Below, piece after piece: positions 7,597 through 16,020 of a stretch of DNA of 34,679 nucleotides. Source of the DNA: Myxococcota bacterium (lineage in GTDB: Bacteria; Myxococcota_A; UBA9160; JAFDET01); the NCBI GenBank assembly GCA_028278065.1, contig JANQFA010000175.1:1-34679 (forward strand), in the 5' to 3' direction. Below the pieces are notes generated by a model. That model did no database searches and was not told the DNA's origin. It saw only the letters and a list, made by a program, of their open reading frames with translations. Positions within the stretch are counted from its first letter, which is position 1. Every line of letters starts with the position of its first letter. A program made the translations under genes and the position numbers.

Positions 7597-9120
7597 TCAG
7601 GTCGAGCTGGACGCGGCGCTGATCGCGATCGCGTCGGACCGTTCGGGCGCTGGCTCCGGCGCGGTCACCGGCACGACTTGCTCTTCTTCGTCGATGTCGT
7701 CTTCCTCGAGACGTCCCGTCGCTCTCGCCGCATCGCTCAGCGCCATGAACGACTGGGCGACGAGCGCCGTGAAGGCACCCAGATCCGGGACCCGCTCGTA
7801 CTCGGCATTGAGCCCCACGTGGAGCTTCCCGTCGTAGCTGAAGAGAGCGATGCCGAGGCCGGTGCCTTCGAGCAGTGGAACGAGGGGCTGCATCTCGAGG
7901 AGCTTCGCGCCCAGCGTGTAGAGCGCGAACTGGGGCCCGGGCACGTTGGTGACGACCATGTTGATCGGGCCCGACGCCGCCCGCGCACCCAGTGCCATCA
8001 GCGAGGCCGGCGCGAACTCGGCAGCCTGCATCATCGTCTCCAGCCCGAGGGCCTGCCTCGACTCCTTCAGCTCGAGGGTCGCCGTGCGGATCGCCGCCGC
8101 CTGGTCGCGCGGGTCCTCCTCCTCGATCGGCAGGCGCACGATCCAGGAGGAGACGCGGTTCCCCATGCGACCTCGCTCCGCAGTGCCGCGCATGCTCACC
8201 GGCGCCGAGACGCGGAAGTCGATCCGCGCGGGGTCGACGCCGCGGCGGCGCAGATAGTGGCGGACCGCCCCGCTCACCGTGGCGAGCACCACGTCGTTCA
8301 CCGTGCAGTCGAGCGCGCGGCGCACTGCCTTGACGTCGGCCAGGGGAAGGGTCAGCCAGTCGACGCGCCGATGCGGGCCGAGCGGCCCGTTCAGCGGCGT
8401 TGCGGACGAGCGGCGAATCGTGAGCCCCGCCACGTCGGAGAGGGCGCGCAGCCGCGCGACGAGCTCCGCACCCAGCCCGGCGGGGTCGGCGCCGAGCGCG
8501 GCGAGTCCGCGGAGCGCTCGGAGCGGCATCCCGGCGAAGCGCGCCACCGCATCGGCGAGGAGCTCGGCCTCGCTGGGCGCCGGCCTCGGCATGAAGGGCG
8601 TGGGCTCGGGGATCTCGATCTCCGGCGAGGGGGAGTTCAGGATCTGCGCCAGCTCCGCACCCATCGCCCCGTCCACCATGCAGTGGTGGACCTTGCTCAC
8701 GATGGCGAAGCGGTCCCCCTCGAGTCCCTCGACGACCCAGATCTCCCAGAGCGGACGGCTGCGGTCGAGGGGGCGCGTCGTGATGCGCGCCACCAGCTTC
8801 TTGAGCTCCTCGACCCTGCCCGGGCGTGGGAGGGCGGCATGGCGGATGTGGTAGTCGATGTGGAAGTGGGAGTCGTCGATCCAGACCGGCCGATTCTCGA
8901 CCGGCACCCACATGAGCTTCTGGCGGTAGCGCGGGATCTCGTGCAGGCGCGCCTCGAGGAACCTGCGCAGGCGACGGATGTCCACGCCTCCTTCCGGTGT
9001 GGTGACGCTCTCCTGCTCGTAGATGCCGACCGCAGCGATGTGCAGCGGCACGTGCGGGCTCTCGGCCACGAGGAAGGCATTGTCCTGCGCGGACAGCCGC
9101 TCGTACATGTATCGGGACAT
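7597..9120 (-). CDS. Wax ester synthase / diacylglycerol O-acyltransferase (WS/DGAT)
   Basis: Acyl-CoA-dependent acyltransferase that makes wax esters or triacylglycerol storage lipid, normally at the inner face of the membrane. The 507-residue protein contains the condensing motif HHCMVDG (H145-H146, D150-G151), the PLW motif in RSRPLWEIWVVEG, the C-terminal-domain signature VNDVVLATVSGAVRHYL and NMVVTNVPGPQ, all in family order. Start ATG 9120 is preceded by AAGGACG at good spacing. The C-terminus carries an extra acidic stretch (LEEDDIDEEEQ) before the stop. A small unknown gene ends 11 bases upstream on the same strand, so the two are probably cotranscribed. With the acyl-CoA dehydrogenase elsewhere in the window it fits a lipid-storing metabolism. 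Confidence 0.95.
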   Translation of the reverse strand: MSRYMYERLSAQDNAFLVAESPHVPLHIAAVGIYEQESVTTPEGGVDIRRLRRFLEARLHEIPRYRQKLMWVPVENRPVWIDDSHFHIDYHIRHAALPRPGRVEELKKLVARITTRPLDRSRPLWEIWVVEGLEGDRFAIVSKVHHCMVDGAMGAELAQILNSPSPEIEIPEPTPFMPRPAPSEAELLADAVARFAGMPLRALRGLAALGADPAGLGAELVARLRALSDVAGLTIRRSSATPLNGPLGPHRRVDWLTLPLADVKAVRRALDCTVNDVVLATVSGAVRHYLRRRGVDPARIDFRVSAPVSMRGTAERGRMGNRVSSWIVRLPIEEEDPRDQAAAIRTATLELKESRQALGLETMMQAAEFAPASLMALGARAASGPINMVVTNVPGPQFALYTLGAKLLEMQPLVPLLEGTGLGIALFSYDGKLHVGLNAEYERVPDLGAFTALVAQSFMALSDAARATGRLEEDDIDEEEQVVPVTAPEPAPERSDAIAISAASSST

Positions 9121-9130
9121 GCTTCGTCCT

Positions 9131-9586
9131 TCAGAGGGGTGGGTGGGCCCCCACGGCGAGCGAAGGGCGGGGGCGTGGCTCCTCGTCGACCGGCACCAGG
9201 AAGCGGACCCGGTGGCTCGAGCACCAGCGCAGCCCGCCGTCCTGGTAGATCCGCTCGACGAGCGGCGCTCCCACGGCACTGGTCGCCATGAAGAACGCCG
9301 ACAGGGTGAGGGGCTGGATGCTGAGGCTCGCCACGTGGTCGTCCTCGATCAGGAGCGCGAACGCCTCCTCCAGACGCCGGGCGTCGCTGAGCCGCAGCCG
9401 GAATACGAAGAGGCTCTCCATGGCCTGCTGCCACAGCAAGTTGCGCGCCAAGGGCGCGAGATGTTCCGGAAGCAGCTCATTCCCGGCGCCGAGTGCTGCC
9501 GGGTTGGGCAAGGGCGTGCTCGCCGCGGGTGCATCCGCGCCCCATCCCGCCGCGAGGCGTGCCGAAGGCGGCCCGCCGAGCGGCAT
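9131..9586 (-). CDS. Small protein of unknown function upstream of WS/DGAT
   Basis: Unrecognised protein of up to 151 residues. The first 30 or so residues are Ala/Pro/Gly-rich, after which a compact region of helix-like segments follows (NLLWQQAMESLFVFRLRLSDARRLEEAFALLIEDDH), then SLSIQPLTLSAFFMATSAVG and a strand-rich C-terminus (LRWCSSHRVRFLVPVDEE). There is no signal peptide or membrane segment. Third-position GC matches the true genes around it and the opposite strand gives only low-complexity Arg/Ser-rich translation, so I consider it real. ATG 9586 would leave only 22 bases to the divergent ATP-grasp gene; a TTG about 70 bases further in is an alternative start. It stops 11 bases before the WS/DGAT gene, so a role tied to that enzyme is possible. 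Confidence 0.55.
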   Translation of the reverse strand: MPLGGPPSARLAAGWGADAPAASTPLPNPAALGAGNELLPEHLAPLARNLLWQQAMESLFVFRLRLSDARRLEEAFALLIEDDHVASLSIQPLTLSAFFMATSAVGAPLVERIYQDGGLRWCSSHRVRFLVPVDEEPRPRPSLAVGAHPPL

Positions 9587-9608
9587 GCGCCTTGCTTCAT
9601 GAGCCGCC

Positions 9609-11120
9609 GTGGAATCCGCGACCCCGGTTTCGATTCCGTCCTCGGCCGAGTCCGCCGGGCGGCCGGTCTATGCCGGCCTGCCCGACCACTTCGACGGCAT
9701 GGTCGGCAGCGACGGGCGGCCGCACGATTGCTGTGCCCCGCTGGCGCGCTACCTGGGCGCCGTGGGGCTGGACGGGCTGCGCGCCCTGCAGCACGACGCG
9801 GAGCTCTCGCTCCTCAACCAGGGCATCACCTTCACGGTGTACGCCGACGACCGCGGCACCGAGAAGATCTTCCCCCTGGACGTCGTCCCCCGGATCATCA
9901 CGGCCAGCCGCTGGGCAAAGCTCGAGGAGGGGCTGGTCCAGCGCCTGCTGGCCATGAACCTCTTCCTGCGCGATCTGTACGGCGAGCAGCACATCCTGCG
10001 GGACGGCGTCGTCCCCACCGAGCTGGTCGTCAACTCGCCCCACTTCTGCCGCGCCATGGTGGGGGTGCGCGCGCCGGGAGACGTCTTCGTCCACGTTTCC
10101 GGGACCGACCTGATCGTCGACGAGAACGGCGAGTTCTTCGTCCTGGAGGACAACCTCCGGGTTCCGTCCGGCGTGTCCTACGTCCTCGAGAACCGCATCG
10201 TGATGTCGAGGGTCCTCCCGGACCTGATGCAGCACTACCGGGTGCGCCCCGTGGACCGCTACCCGCAGCTCCTGCTCGACTCCCTCCGCTCCGTATCGAC
10301 CGCCGACAATCCGGTCGTCGCGGTGCTCACGCCCGGCATCTACAACGCGGCCTACTTCGAGCACTCGTTCCTGGCGGCGCAGATGGGCGTCCAGCTCGTG
10401 GAGGGACGCGATCTGGTGGTGGACGACGACGTCGTCTACATGAAGACGACCGCCGGCCTGCGGCGCGTCGACGTGATCTACCGCCGGATCGACGACGACT
10501 TCCTGGATCCGATTGCCTTCCGTCCCGACTCGGTGCTCGGCGTGCCCGGGGTGATGAACGCCTACCGCGCCGGAAACGTCGCGCTGGCGAACGCCCCGGG
10601 AAACGGCGTCGCGGACGACAAGGCGATGTACTCCTACGTGCCGCGGATCATCCGCTACTACCTGGATCAGGAGGAGATCCTCCCGCAGATCCACACCTAC
10701 CTGTGCCGAGAGCCCGCCGACCGGAGCTACGTGCTGGAGCACCTGGAAGAGCTGGTGCTCAAGCCGAGCGACGGCTCCGGGGGCTATGGTCTGCTGGTCG
10801 GCAGTGCTGCCAGCCGGGCGCAGCTGGAGGACGCGCGCGCGGCGGTCAGGGCAGCTCCCCACCGCTTCATCGCCCAGCCGATCCAGAAGCTCTCGACCCT
10901 GCCCACCCTGTGCGACGAGGGCGGTCCCGGGCTGGCGCCGCGTCACGTCGATCTGCGTCCCTTCGCCGTGTACGGCGCGGGCGATCGCATCGACGTGCTG
11001 CCCGGAGGGCTGACCCGGGTCGCCCTGCGCGAGGGCAGCCTGATCGTGAATTCGTCCCAGGGAGGCGGCAGCAAGGACACCTGGGTGCTGCACGACGAGG
11101 GGAGTCCGACCCGTGCTTAG
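9609..11120 (+). CDS. Circularly permuted ATP-grasp protein (COG2308)
   Basis: A 503-residue member of the circularly permuted ATP-grasp family (DUF404/DUF407 type), thought to form amide or ester bonds to peptide-like substrates. Characteristic segments are LLNQGITFTVYADD, EKIFPLDVVPRIITASRWAKLE, the LYGEQHILRDGVVP loop, VFVHVSGTDLIVDENGEFFVLEDNLRVPSGVSY with acidic metal-binding residues, YIRR-like VDVIYRRIDDDFLDP, NAYRAGNVALANAPGNGVADDKAMYSYVP and the ATP-binding ELVLKPSDGSGGYGLLVG. The start is GTG 9609, with a poor ribosome binding site. Its 3' end overlaps the alpha-E gene by eight bases, and a transglutaminase gene follows, the usual three-gene order of this module. Physiological substrate is not known from the sequence. 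Confidence 0.93.
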   Translation: MESATPVSIPSSAESAGRPVYAGLPDHFDGMVGSDGRPHDCCAPLARYLGAVGLDGLRALQHDAELSLLNQGITFTVYADDRGTEKIFPLDVVPRIITASRWAKLEEGLVQRLLAMNLFLRDLYGEQHILRDGVVPTELVVNSPHFCRAMVGVRAPGDVFVHVSGTDLIVDENGEFFVLEDNLRVPSGVSYVLENRIVMSRVLPDLMQHYRVRPVDRYPQLLLDSLRSVSTADNPVVAVLTPGIYNAAYFEHSFLAAQMGVQLVEGRDLVVDDDVVYMKTTAGLRRVDVIYRRIDDDFLDPIAFRPDSVLGVPGVMNAYRAGNVALANAPGNGVADDKAMYSYVPRIIRYYLDQEEILPQIHTYLCREPADRSYVLEHLEELVLKPSDGSGGYGLLVGSAASRAQLEDARAAVRAAPHRFIAQPIQKLSTLPTLCDEGGPGLAPRHVDLRPFAVYGAGDRIDVLPGGLTRVALREGSLIVNSSQGGGSKDTWVLHDEGSPTRA

Positions 11121-12099
11121 CCGCATCGCCCGGGGTCTCTACCAGATGGGAAGCCTGGTGGAGCGAGCGACCAACGTGGCGCGCATCCTCGAGGTGAACC
11201 ACAAGATGAACCTCGAGCGGGCCTCGGTGGACGAAGCGAACGTGTGGCTGGCGATCTCGGAGTCGTTCGGGTGCGGGCTGGCCCAGCCCACCGAGGAGGC
11301 TCTCTACGGAGAGCTGGTCCTCTCCGAGCGCCATCCCTGGTCGGTGAAGCACTGCGTCGAGGCCGCGCGTGACGAAGGCCGCGCGATGCGCGAGCACATC
11401 TCGGAGGAGATGTGGCTGCATCTGAACCGCATCCACCTGCAGCTCCCCAGTGTGACCTTCGACGAGATCCTGCGCATGGGTCGCTCGGAGTTCAACCGGC
11501 AGGTCGAGGTCTTCGCCGACGCCTTCCACGGGCTGGCGGACGACACCATGATCCGCGGGGAGTCGTGGAGCTTCCTGCGCATCGGGAAGCTGGTGGAGCG
11601 CGCGACGATGATCTGCAGGATCCTCGAGATCAAGCGCAAGACCCTCTCGCTCGCCCCCGGCACCGAGGGGGCACCGCTGGACGTCCACCAGTGGCAGGCC
11701 CTGCTGCGTTCGCTGTCGGGCTACGAGCCGTACCGGCGCGCCTACGACGCGCGCATCCTGCCGGAGCGCGTCCTCGAGTTCGTGCTGAAGCGGAGCGACT
11801 TCCCGCGCTCGCTCACCTTCACGCTCGTCGAGCTCGGCGAGGCGCTACGCCACGTGGCGGGCAGCAGCGTGGTGCAGCTCCGGCTGCAGGGATACGTGGA
11901 GCGACTGATCGACGAGCTCCACCTGATCGACGCCCGGGAGCTGGTGCGGAGCGGCTCCTTCGAGGGGGAGCTGCGCAGCCTGGAGCGCAGCTGCCGGGAG
12001 ATCGGACCCCAGGTGGAGCTGGCCTACTTCACCAGCCTGCGTCCCGACTCCGCCCCGATCGCGGCCGCGCCGGGCGCCGCCCTGGTGCCCCAGCAATGA
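11113..12099 (+). CDS. Alpha-E domain protein (DUF403, COG2307)
   Basis: All-alpha protein that accompanies the circularly permuted ATP-grasp enzyme; its biochemical activity is unknown. The 328 residues begin LSRIARGLYQMGSLVERATNVARILEVN, the recognisable family N-terminus with its RIA.LYW-like helix and E-R-A motif, and later repeat it as SWSFLRIGKLVERATMICRILEIK. Conserved Glu and Arg residues in these helices suggest a binding site. GTG 11113 overlaps the ATP-grasp stop by eight bases (GTGCTTAG), and the stop overlaps the transglutaminase start as ATGA, so synthesis of the three proteins is very probably coupled. Confidence 0.93.
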   Translation: MLSRIARGLYQMGSLVERATNVARILEVNHKMNLERASVDEANVWLAISESFGCGLAQPTEEALYGELVLSERHPWSVKHCVEAARDEGRAMREHISEEMWLHLNRIHLQLPSVTFDEILRMGRSEFNRQVEVFADAFHGLADDTMIRGESWSFLRIGKLVERATMICRILEIKRKTLSLAPGTEGAPLDVHQWQALLRSLSGYEPYRRAYDARILPERVLEFVLKRSDFPRSLTFTLVELGEALRHVAGSSVVQLRLQGYVERLIDELHLIDARELVRSGSFEGELRSLERSCREIGPQVELAYFTSLRPDSAPIAAAPGAALVPQQ

Positions 12100-12971
12100 A
12101 GCCGTGGGACGCCAAGGGCAAGGCCCTCCTGCTCGTCTCCCACGTCACCCGGCTTCGCTATGCCGAGCCGGTGGTCGAGGCGCAGAGCCAGGTGCGCAAG
12201 ACGCCCGTCGACACGGGCCTGCAGCGGGTGGTCACCCACAAGCTCGAGGTGGATCCCGTGGCCAACGTGCGCGGCCATCTGGACTACTTCGGGAGCCACG
12301 TCCATCACTTCAACGTCCTCGAGCCCCACGACGCGCTCGAGATCCGGGCCGAGTCGGTGGTGGAGACGAGCGACGCGGTCTGTTGCGGTCCCAGCCAGCC
12401 CGACGACGCGCGCCCCTGGCAGCAGCGTCTCGCCGAGTTCCTGCACCCCTCGCCCCTGGTACCGCCGCTGGACGAGTACGCGTCGGTTCCCAACCCCGTC
12501 GTCCCGGGTCTCGAAGAGGACGCCTTCCTCGACGCGCTGAAGGAGCTGGGGGCGGTCTTCCAGTCGCGCTTCCGCTACGACCCGGAAGCCACCGACGTCC
12601 ACTCGAGCCCTGCGGTGCTCTTCGAAGCCGGCGGGGGCGTCTGTCAGGACCTGGCCCACGCCATGCTCGGTGTGCTGCGCCTGGCCGGCGTCGCCTGTCG
12701 CTACGTGAGCGGCTACGTCTACGACCCGGTCGACGACGACGAGGGCGAGCACGTGCAGGGATCGGCGGCGAGCCATGCCTGGGTACAGGCCTGGCACCCC
12801 GGCATGGGCTGGGTGGGGATCGATCCGACCAACGACAAGCTGGTGGACTGGCAGTACGTCCGGGTGGCGGCGGGACGGGACTACAGCGACGTCCAGCCGC
12901 TGCGGGGCGTATTCGTGGGTCCGCGCGAGCAGGAGCTGGACGTGGAGGTGAGCGTCCGCCGCATCGGCTAG
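12096..12971 (+). CDS. Transglutaminase-like cysteine protease/amidase (COG1305)
   Basis: A 291-residue protein with the bacterial transglutaminase N-terminal domain (residues about 12-95, TRLRYAEPVVEAQSQVR) followed by the papain-like transglutaminase core. The catalytic triad is visible: Cys183 in GGGVCQDLAHAM, His227 in SHAWVQAW and Asp243 in GIDPTND. No signal peptide is seen, so it acts in the cytoplasm, probably cutting or forming an amide linkage made by the coupled ATP-grasp enzyme. The start ATG overlaps the alpha-E stop (ATGA). At its 3' end it meets the opposing AsmA-like gene, the two stop codons sharing the palindrome CTAG. Confidence 0.94.
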   Translation: MKPWDAKGKALLLVSHVTRLRYAEPVVEAQSQVRKTPVDTGLQRVVTHKLEVDPVANVRGHLDYFGSHVHHFNVLEPHDALEIRAESVVETSDAVCCGPSQPDDARPWQQRLAEFLHPSPLVPPLDEYASVPNPVVPGLEEDAFLDALKELGAVFQSRFRYDPEATDVHSSPAVLFEAGGGVCQDLAHAMLGVLRLAGVACRYVSGYVYDPVDDDEGEHVQGSAASHAWVQAWHPGMGWVGIDPTNDKLVDWQYVRVAAGRDYSDVQPLRGVFVGPREQELDVEVSVRRIG

Positions 12972-13972
12972 GGCCTCAGGAGCTCGTCGATTCCGCGACG
13001 CAGGATGTCGCGGCCGAGCTCCTTCGAGCTGGGCTTCTCTTCCGGGTCTCGCGGCTTCCGCTCGTCTTCGTCGAGATCGAGGGCCCGGTCCACGGCGCCG
13101 CGCAGGGCCTCTCGCGACGCCGCCGTCGCCAGCACCTGCACGTCGGGAGCCACCGCGAGCTTCGCGGTGGTTCCGCGCACGCCCACGGGGAAGACGACGC
13201 GGTCCTGCCGGTTGCGCAGGTAGCGCATCGTGCTCGTCGACTCGATCAGCTCGGCGCTGAGCTTCGGGGAGAAGACCAGGGACGTGCGGAAGTCCACCGC
13301 GCCGTCGAAGCCGTAGCGCCCGTCGCCGACGAGATCGTACTCCGCCGTGCGCAGCACGAAGTCCCGCACGAAGATCGCGGCGTCCCGGATCTCGACGCGC
13401 CCGACCATCTCCGAGAAGGGCGTGTCCCCGATTCCGAACACGTTCGGGTGGCGGGAGAGGACCTCCATCACCTTGCGTTCGGTGACGGCGGGCAGTGCCA
13501 TCGCCGCGCGCAGGGTCGGGCCGGCCGGGTTGAAGTCCCGGACCACGCCGTCGCGGATGCGGAAGTCGCCGGCACCGGAGAGGGCCGGGGAGAGCGTCGA
13601 CCAGGCTTCGGAGCGACCGGCCAGCCGGGTGCGGGCCTCCAGCGTGCCGGTCAGGAAGCCCGCGTTGGACGCGCCGACCAGGAGCCGGGCGAGATCCGCG
13701 CCGGGCACCCGGGCCTCGAGATCGACACCGGGCCTCTGGGCCGGGTGGACCGTGCCCGACAGATCCAGGTCCGGCCGTGTCGAGCCCTGCAGGGTCGCCG
13801 CCAGACGGAAGGCGATCGGGCGGTGCGCGCTCACGTGCTCGGCGGAGAGCGTGAGCGCGGCCAGCCGGATCTCCGAGGGAGGCGACGCGCTGCGGTCGAC
13901 GAGGAGCAGGGCCGGCTCCGCGGCGGCGGCAGTCGTCGCGAGCAGGCAGACGATGGTCGCGGGGATGCGCAT
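12968..13972 (-). CDS. Exported AsmA C-terminal-domain-like protein
   Basis: A 334-residue protein starting MRIPATIVCLLATTAAAAEP, a clean signal peptide, so it is periplasmic. The body matches the C-terminal region of AsmA/TamB-type envelope proteins: SGAGDFRIRDGVVRDFNPAGPTL, a run of short beta strands (DAAIFVRDFVLRTAEYDLVGDGRYGFDGAVDFRTSLVFS) and PVGVRGTTAKLAVAPDV. Full AsmA proteins are longer and anchored by an N-terminal transmembrane helix; here only the beta-rich C-terminal part remains and is secreted. The C-terminal tail is highly charged (DLDEDERKPRDPEEKPSSKE). AsmA-like proteins move phospholipids between membranes; whether this short form does so is unknown. The stop shares CTAG with the convergent transglutaminase gene. 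Confidence 0.78.
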   Translation of the reverse strand: MRIPATIVCLLATTAAAAEPALLLVDRSASPPSEIRLAALTLSAEHVSAHRPIAFRLAATLQGSTRPDLDLSGTVHPAQRPGVDLEARVPGADLARLLVGASNAGFLTGTLEARTRLAGRSEAWSTLSPALSGAGDFRIRDGVVRDFNPAGPTLRAAMALPAVTERKVMEVLSRHPNVFGIGDTPFSEMVGRVEIRDAAIFVRDFVLRTAEYDLVGDGRYGFDGAVDFRTSLVFSPKLSAELIESTSTMRYLRNRQDRVVFPVGVRGTTAKLAVAPDVQVLATAASREALRGAVDRALDLDEDERKPRDPEEKPSSKELGRDILRRGIDELLRP

Positions 13973-14082
13973 GGGGCTCTCGCTCGACTGTCTAGCCCAG
14001 CTGCAGGTGCCTCCGCCCGCACGGCCGTGCCGCCTGGCGCGAGAGGGACATGATAACCTGCGCGCTCGATCAGGGAGGTGCG

Positions 14083-14490
14083 ATGAGGACATCCACGACG
14101 AGATCCTGGCTCGGGATCGCGTGCGCCTGCGCGCTGCTCGCGACCGCGTGCACCAACCGGAACACGTGGCGACCGACGATCGATCCCTACAACAACCCGG
14201 CATCCGAACGCCTCAGCGTCGACGAGGCCCAGTGCCGCCAGATCGCCAACGAGGCGGCGGGCGGGGCAGGAAGTGGCGCCGCGAAGGGTGGCGCCATGTC
14301 GGCCCTGCTCGGCGCTGCCACGGGTGCGGCGATGGGCGCCATCTGGGGCGATCCCGGCGGCGGCGCGGCGGCGGGTGCGGCCTTCGGTGCCGCAGGCGGC
14401 GGTGCGCGCGGGGGCATGTCCTCCGATGCGCACTTCAAGCAGGTCTTCAGCAACTGCATGCGCGGGAGAGGCCACAATGTCCTGGACTAG
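14083..14490 (+). CDS. Glycine-zipper lipoprotein
   Basis: A 135-residue lipoprotein. ATG 14083 is preceded by GGGAGG and yields a signal peptide ending LLATAC, a lipobox. Downstream is CRQIANEAAGG and then a long Gly/Ala glycine zipper (about residues 55-115, GAATGAAMGAIWGDPGGGAAAGAAFGAAGG), the kind of segment that inserts in or packs against membranes in YMGG/OmpA-zipper lipoproteins. Near the end FKQVFSNCMRGRGH resembles the usual 'CM..RGY' ending of these proteins. The last 14 bases overlap the next lipoprotein gene in another frame. Function in the cell envelope is likely but unspecified. Confidence 0.82.
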   Translation: MRTSTTRSWLGIACACALLATACTNRNTWRPTIDPYNNPASERLSVDEAQCRQIANEAAGGAGSGAAKGGAMSALLGAATGAAMGAIWGDPGGGAAAGAAFGAAGGGARGGMSSDAHFKQVFSNCMRGRGHNVLD

Positions 14491-14884
14491 AGCGCTACCG
14501 GTGGTCGTGGCGATCGTGGCACTGGCGGGGTGTGCCCGGGAGGCTCCGGTTCCGATCCCCGGAGGCCCCGACGTCCGCTTCGCGCACCCGGTCAGCGTTA
14601 CCGAAGTGGTGCACCTCAGTCGGGCGGGCGTGGAGCCCGACGTGATCGTCCGCAAGATGAACCTCTCGGGGATCGTCTACAACCTCAACGAGGAGCAGTA
14701 CGAGAGGATTCGCGCCCACGGCGTCACGCCCCGGGTGATCGACTACATGCGCGCGACGTACGACCAGGCGATCGCGAAGTACCCGAACCTCGCGAAGGAC
14801 GAGTACCTGGTGTGCTGGTATCTGGGCTGGGACGGTGCGTGGTACGGGGGCGGACCGTTGGGCTTCCACCCGGCCTGCCGCTGA
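14477..14884 (+). CDS. Small lipoprotein of unknown function
   Basis: A 135-residue protein beginning MSWTRALPVVVAIVALAGCAREAP, a lipoprotein signal with lipobox LAGC. The mature part has VTEVVHLSRAGVEPDVIVRKM and later YERIRAHGVTPRVIDYMRATY, two helix pairs resembling the repeated 'dI..L..aGvs..vi..mi' units seen in small envelope proteins, and ends in an aromatic, Gly-rich strand (WYLGWDGAWYGGGPLGFHPACR). It starts inside the 3' end of the preceding lipoprotein gene, 14 bases before its stop, so the two are translated from one message and probably act together at the outer membrane. Confidence 0.78.
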   Translation: MSWTRALPVVVAIVALAGCAREAPVPIPGGPDVRFAHPVSVTEVVHLSRAGVEPDVIVRKMNLSGIVYNLNEEQYERIRAHGVTPRVIDYMRATYDQAIAKYPNLAKDEYLVCWYLGWDGAWYGGGPLGFHPACR

Positions 14885-14938
14885 TCCGGGGTGCGGGTCG
14901 ATCCGATGGCCAGTAGAGTGCCACGAACGGGTGACCGC

Positions 14939-15967
14939 ATGACCCTCCCGACCCCGCTCAAGATGATGGGCGCCCCCGGCTCTCCCTACTCCAGGAAGAT
15001 GCGGGCGCTGCTGCGCTATCGGCGCATTCCCTACCTGTTCGTCCTGCAGAACTCGGCCGAGGCGCGCGAGCTGCCCCGGGCCCGTGTTCCCCTGCTGCCG
15101 ACCTTCTACCTGCCGGACGACTCGGGCGAGATCGTGGCGGTGACCGACTCGACGCCGCTCATCCGTCGCTTCGAGGACGCCTTCGTGGGGCGCTCGGCGA
15201 TCCCGAGCGATCCGGCGCTGGCCTTCCTCGACGAGCTGATCGAGGACTACGCGGACGAGTGGCTCACGAAGTGCATGTTCCACTACCGCTGGTACCACGC
15301 GGCGGACGTCGACAAGGCGAGCCGCGTCCTCCCGCACTGGGCACGGGTCGACGTGAGCGACGCCGAGATCGCCCCGCTGCAGAAGATGATCGCCGAGCGC
15401 CAGATCGAGCGGCTCTGGGTGGTGGGGTCGAACGACACGACGGCGCCGGTGATCGAGGAGAGCTACGTGCGCTTCCTGCGAGCCTTCGACGCCCATCTCC
15501 AGCAGACGCGCTTCGTGCTCGGGGCGCGGCCCGCGGCGTGCGACTTCGCGATCTTCGGTCAGCTCACGCAGCTCGCCCTCTTCGATCCGAGCCCCGCCGC
15601 GGTGACCCTCGCCGAGTCGGCCCGCGTCTGCGCGTGGACCGACGCCGCCGAAGACCTCTCGGGCCTGGAGCCCGAAGACGATGGTTGGCTGCCGGCGGCC
15701 GCCGCACCCGACACCCTGCGCGGGATCCTCGCCGAGGTGGGCCGCCATCATGCGCCCTTCCTGCTGGCCAACGCCGCGGCCCTGGAGCGGGGCGCCGAGC
15801 GGGTCGAGACCGAGATCGCCGGTCGGCCCTGGGTGCAGAAGCCGTTCCCCTACCAGGGGAAGTGTCTGCGCTGGCTCCGGGAGAGCCACGCGCGCCTCGA
15901 CGCGTCGGCCCGCTCGACGGTCTCCGATCTCCTCGCCGGCACGGGCTGCGAGTCGCTCTTCTCATGA
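14939..15967 (+). CDS. Glutathione S-transferase-like protein
   Basis: A 342-residue protein with an N-terminal thioredoxin-like domain: LKMMGAPGSPYSRKMRALLRYRRIPYLFV is the strand-helix-strand with an SPYSRK active-site loop, followed by RVPLLPTFYLPD with the cis-Pro region and VTDSTPLIRRFED in place of the usual glutathione-gamma-glutamyl-binding ESxxI. The remainder is the all-helical C-terminal domain (FLDELIEDYADEWLTKCMFHYRW, VLGARPAACDFAIFGQLTQL), longer than in ordinary GSTs. ATG 14939 is preferred; upstream in-frame starts add residues not expected in the fold. It precedes the acyl-CoA dehydrogenase by 53 bases and could be cotranscribed. A detoxification or conjugation role is presumed from the family only. 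Confidence 0.85.
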   Translation: MTLPTPLKMMGAPGSPYSRKMRALLRYRRIPYLFVLQNSAEARELPRARVPLLPTFYLPDDSGEIVAVTDSTPLIRRFEDAFVGRSAIPSDPALAFLDELIEDYADEWLTKCMFHYRWYHAADVDKASRVLPHWARVDVSDAEIAPLQKMIAERQIERLWVVGSNDTTAPVIEESYVRFLRAFDAHLQQTRFVLGARPAACDFAIFGQLTQLALFDPSPAAVTLAESARVCAWTDAAEDLSGLEPEDDGWLPAAAAPDTLRGILAEVGRHHAPFLLANAAALERGAERVETEIAGRPWVQKPFPYQGKCLRWLRESHARLDASARSTVSDLLAGTGCESLFS

Positions 15968-16020
15968 GCGCCGCTGGGGGTGGGCCGGCGCGCTAGCATC
16001 GGGGTTCGGAGGAGCCCCCC

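Noticed and set aside
12104..14053. 649-codon plus-strand frame crossing the transglutaminase and AsmA-like genes
   Set aside because: Overlaps two genes with clear motifs in other frames and has no recognisable domain.
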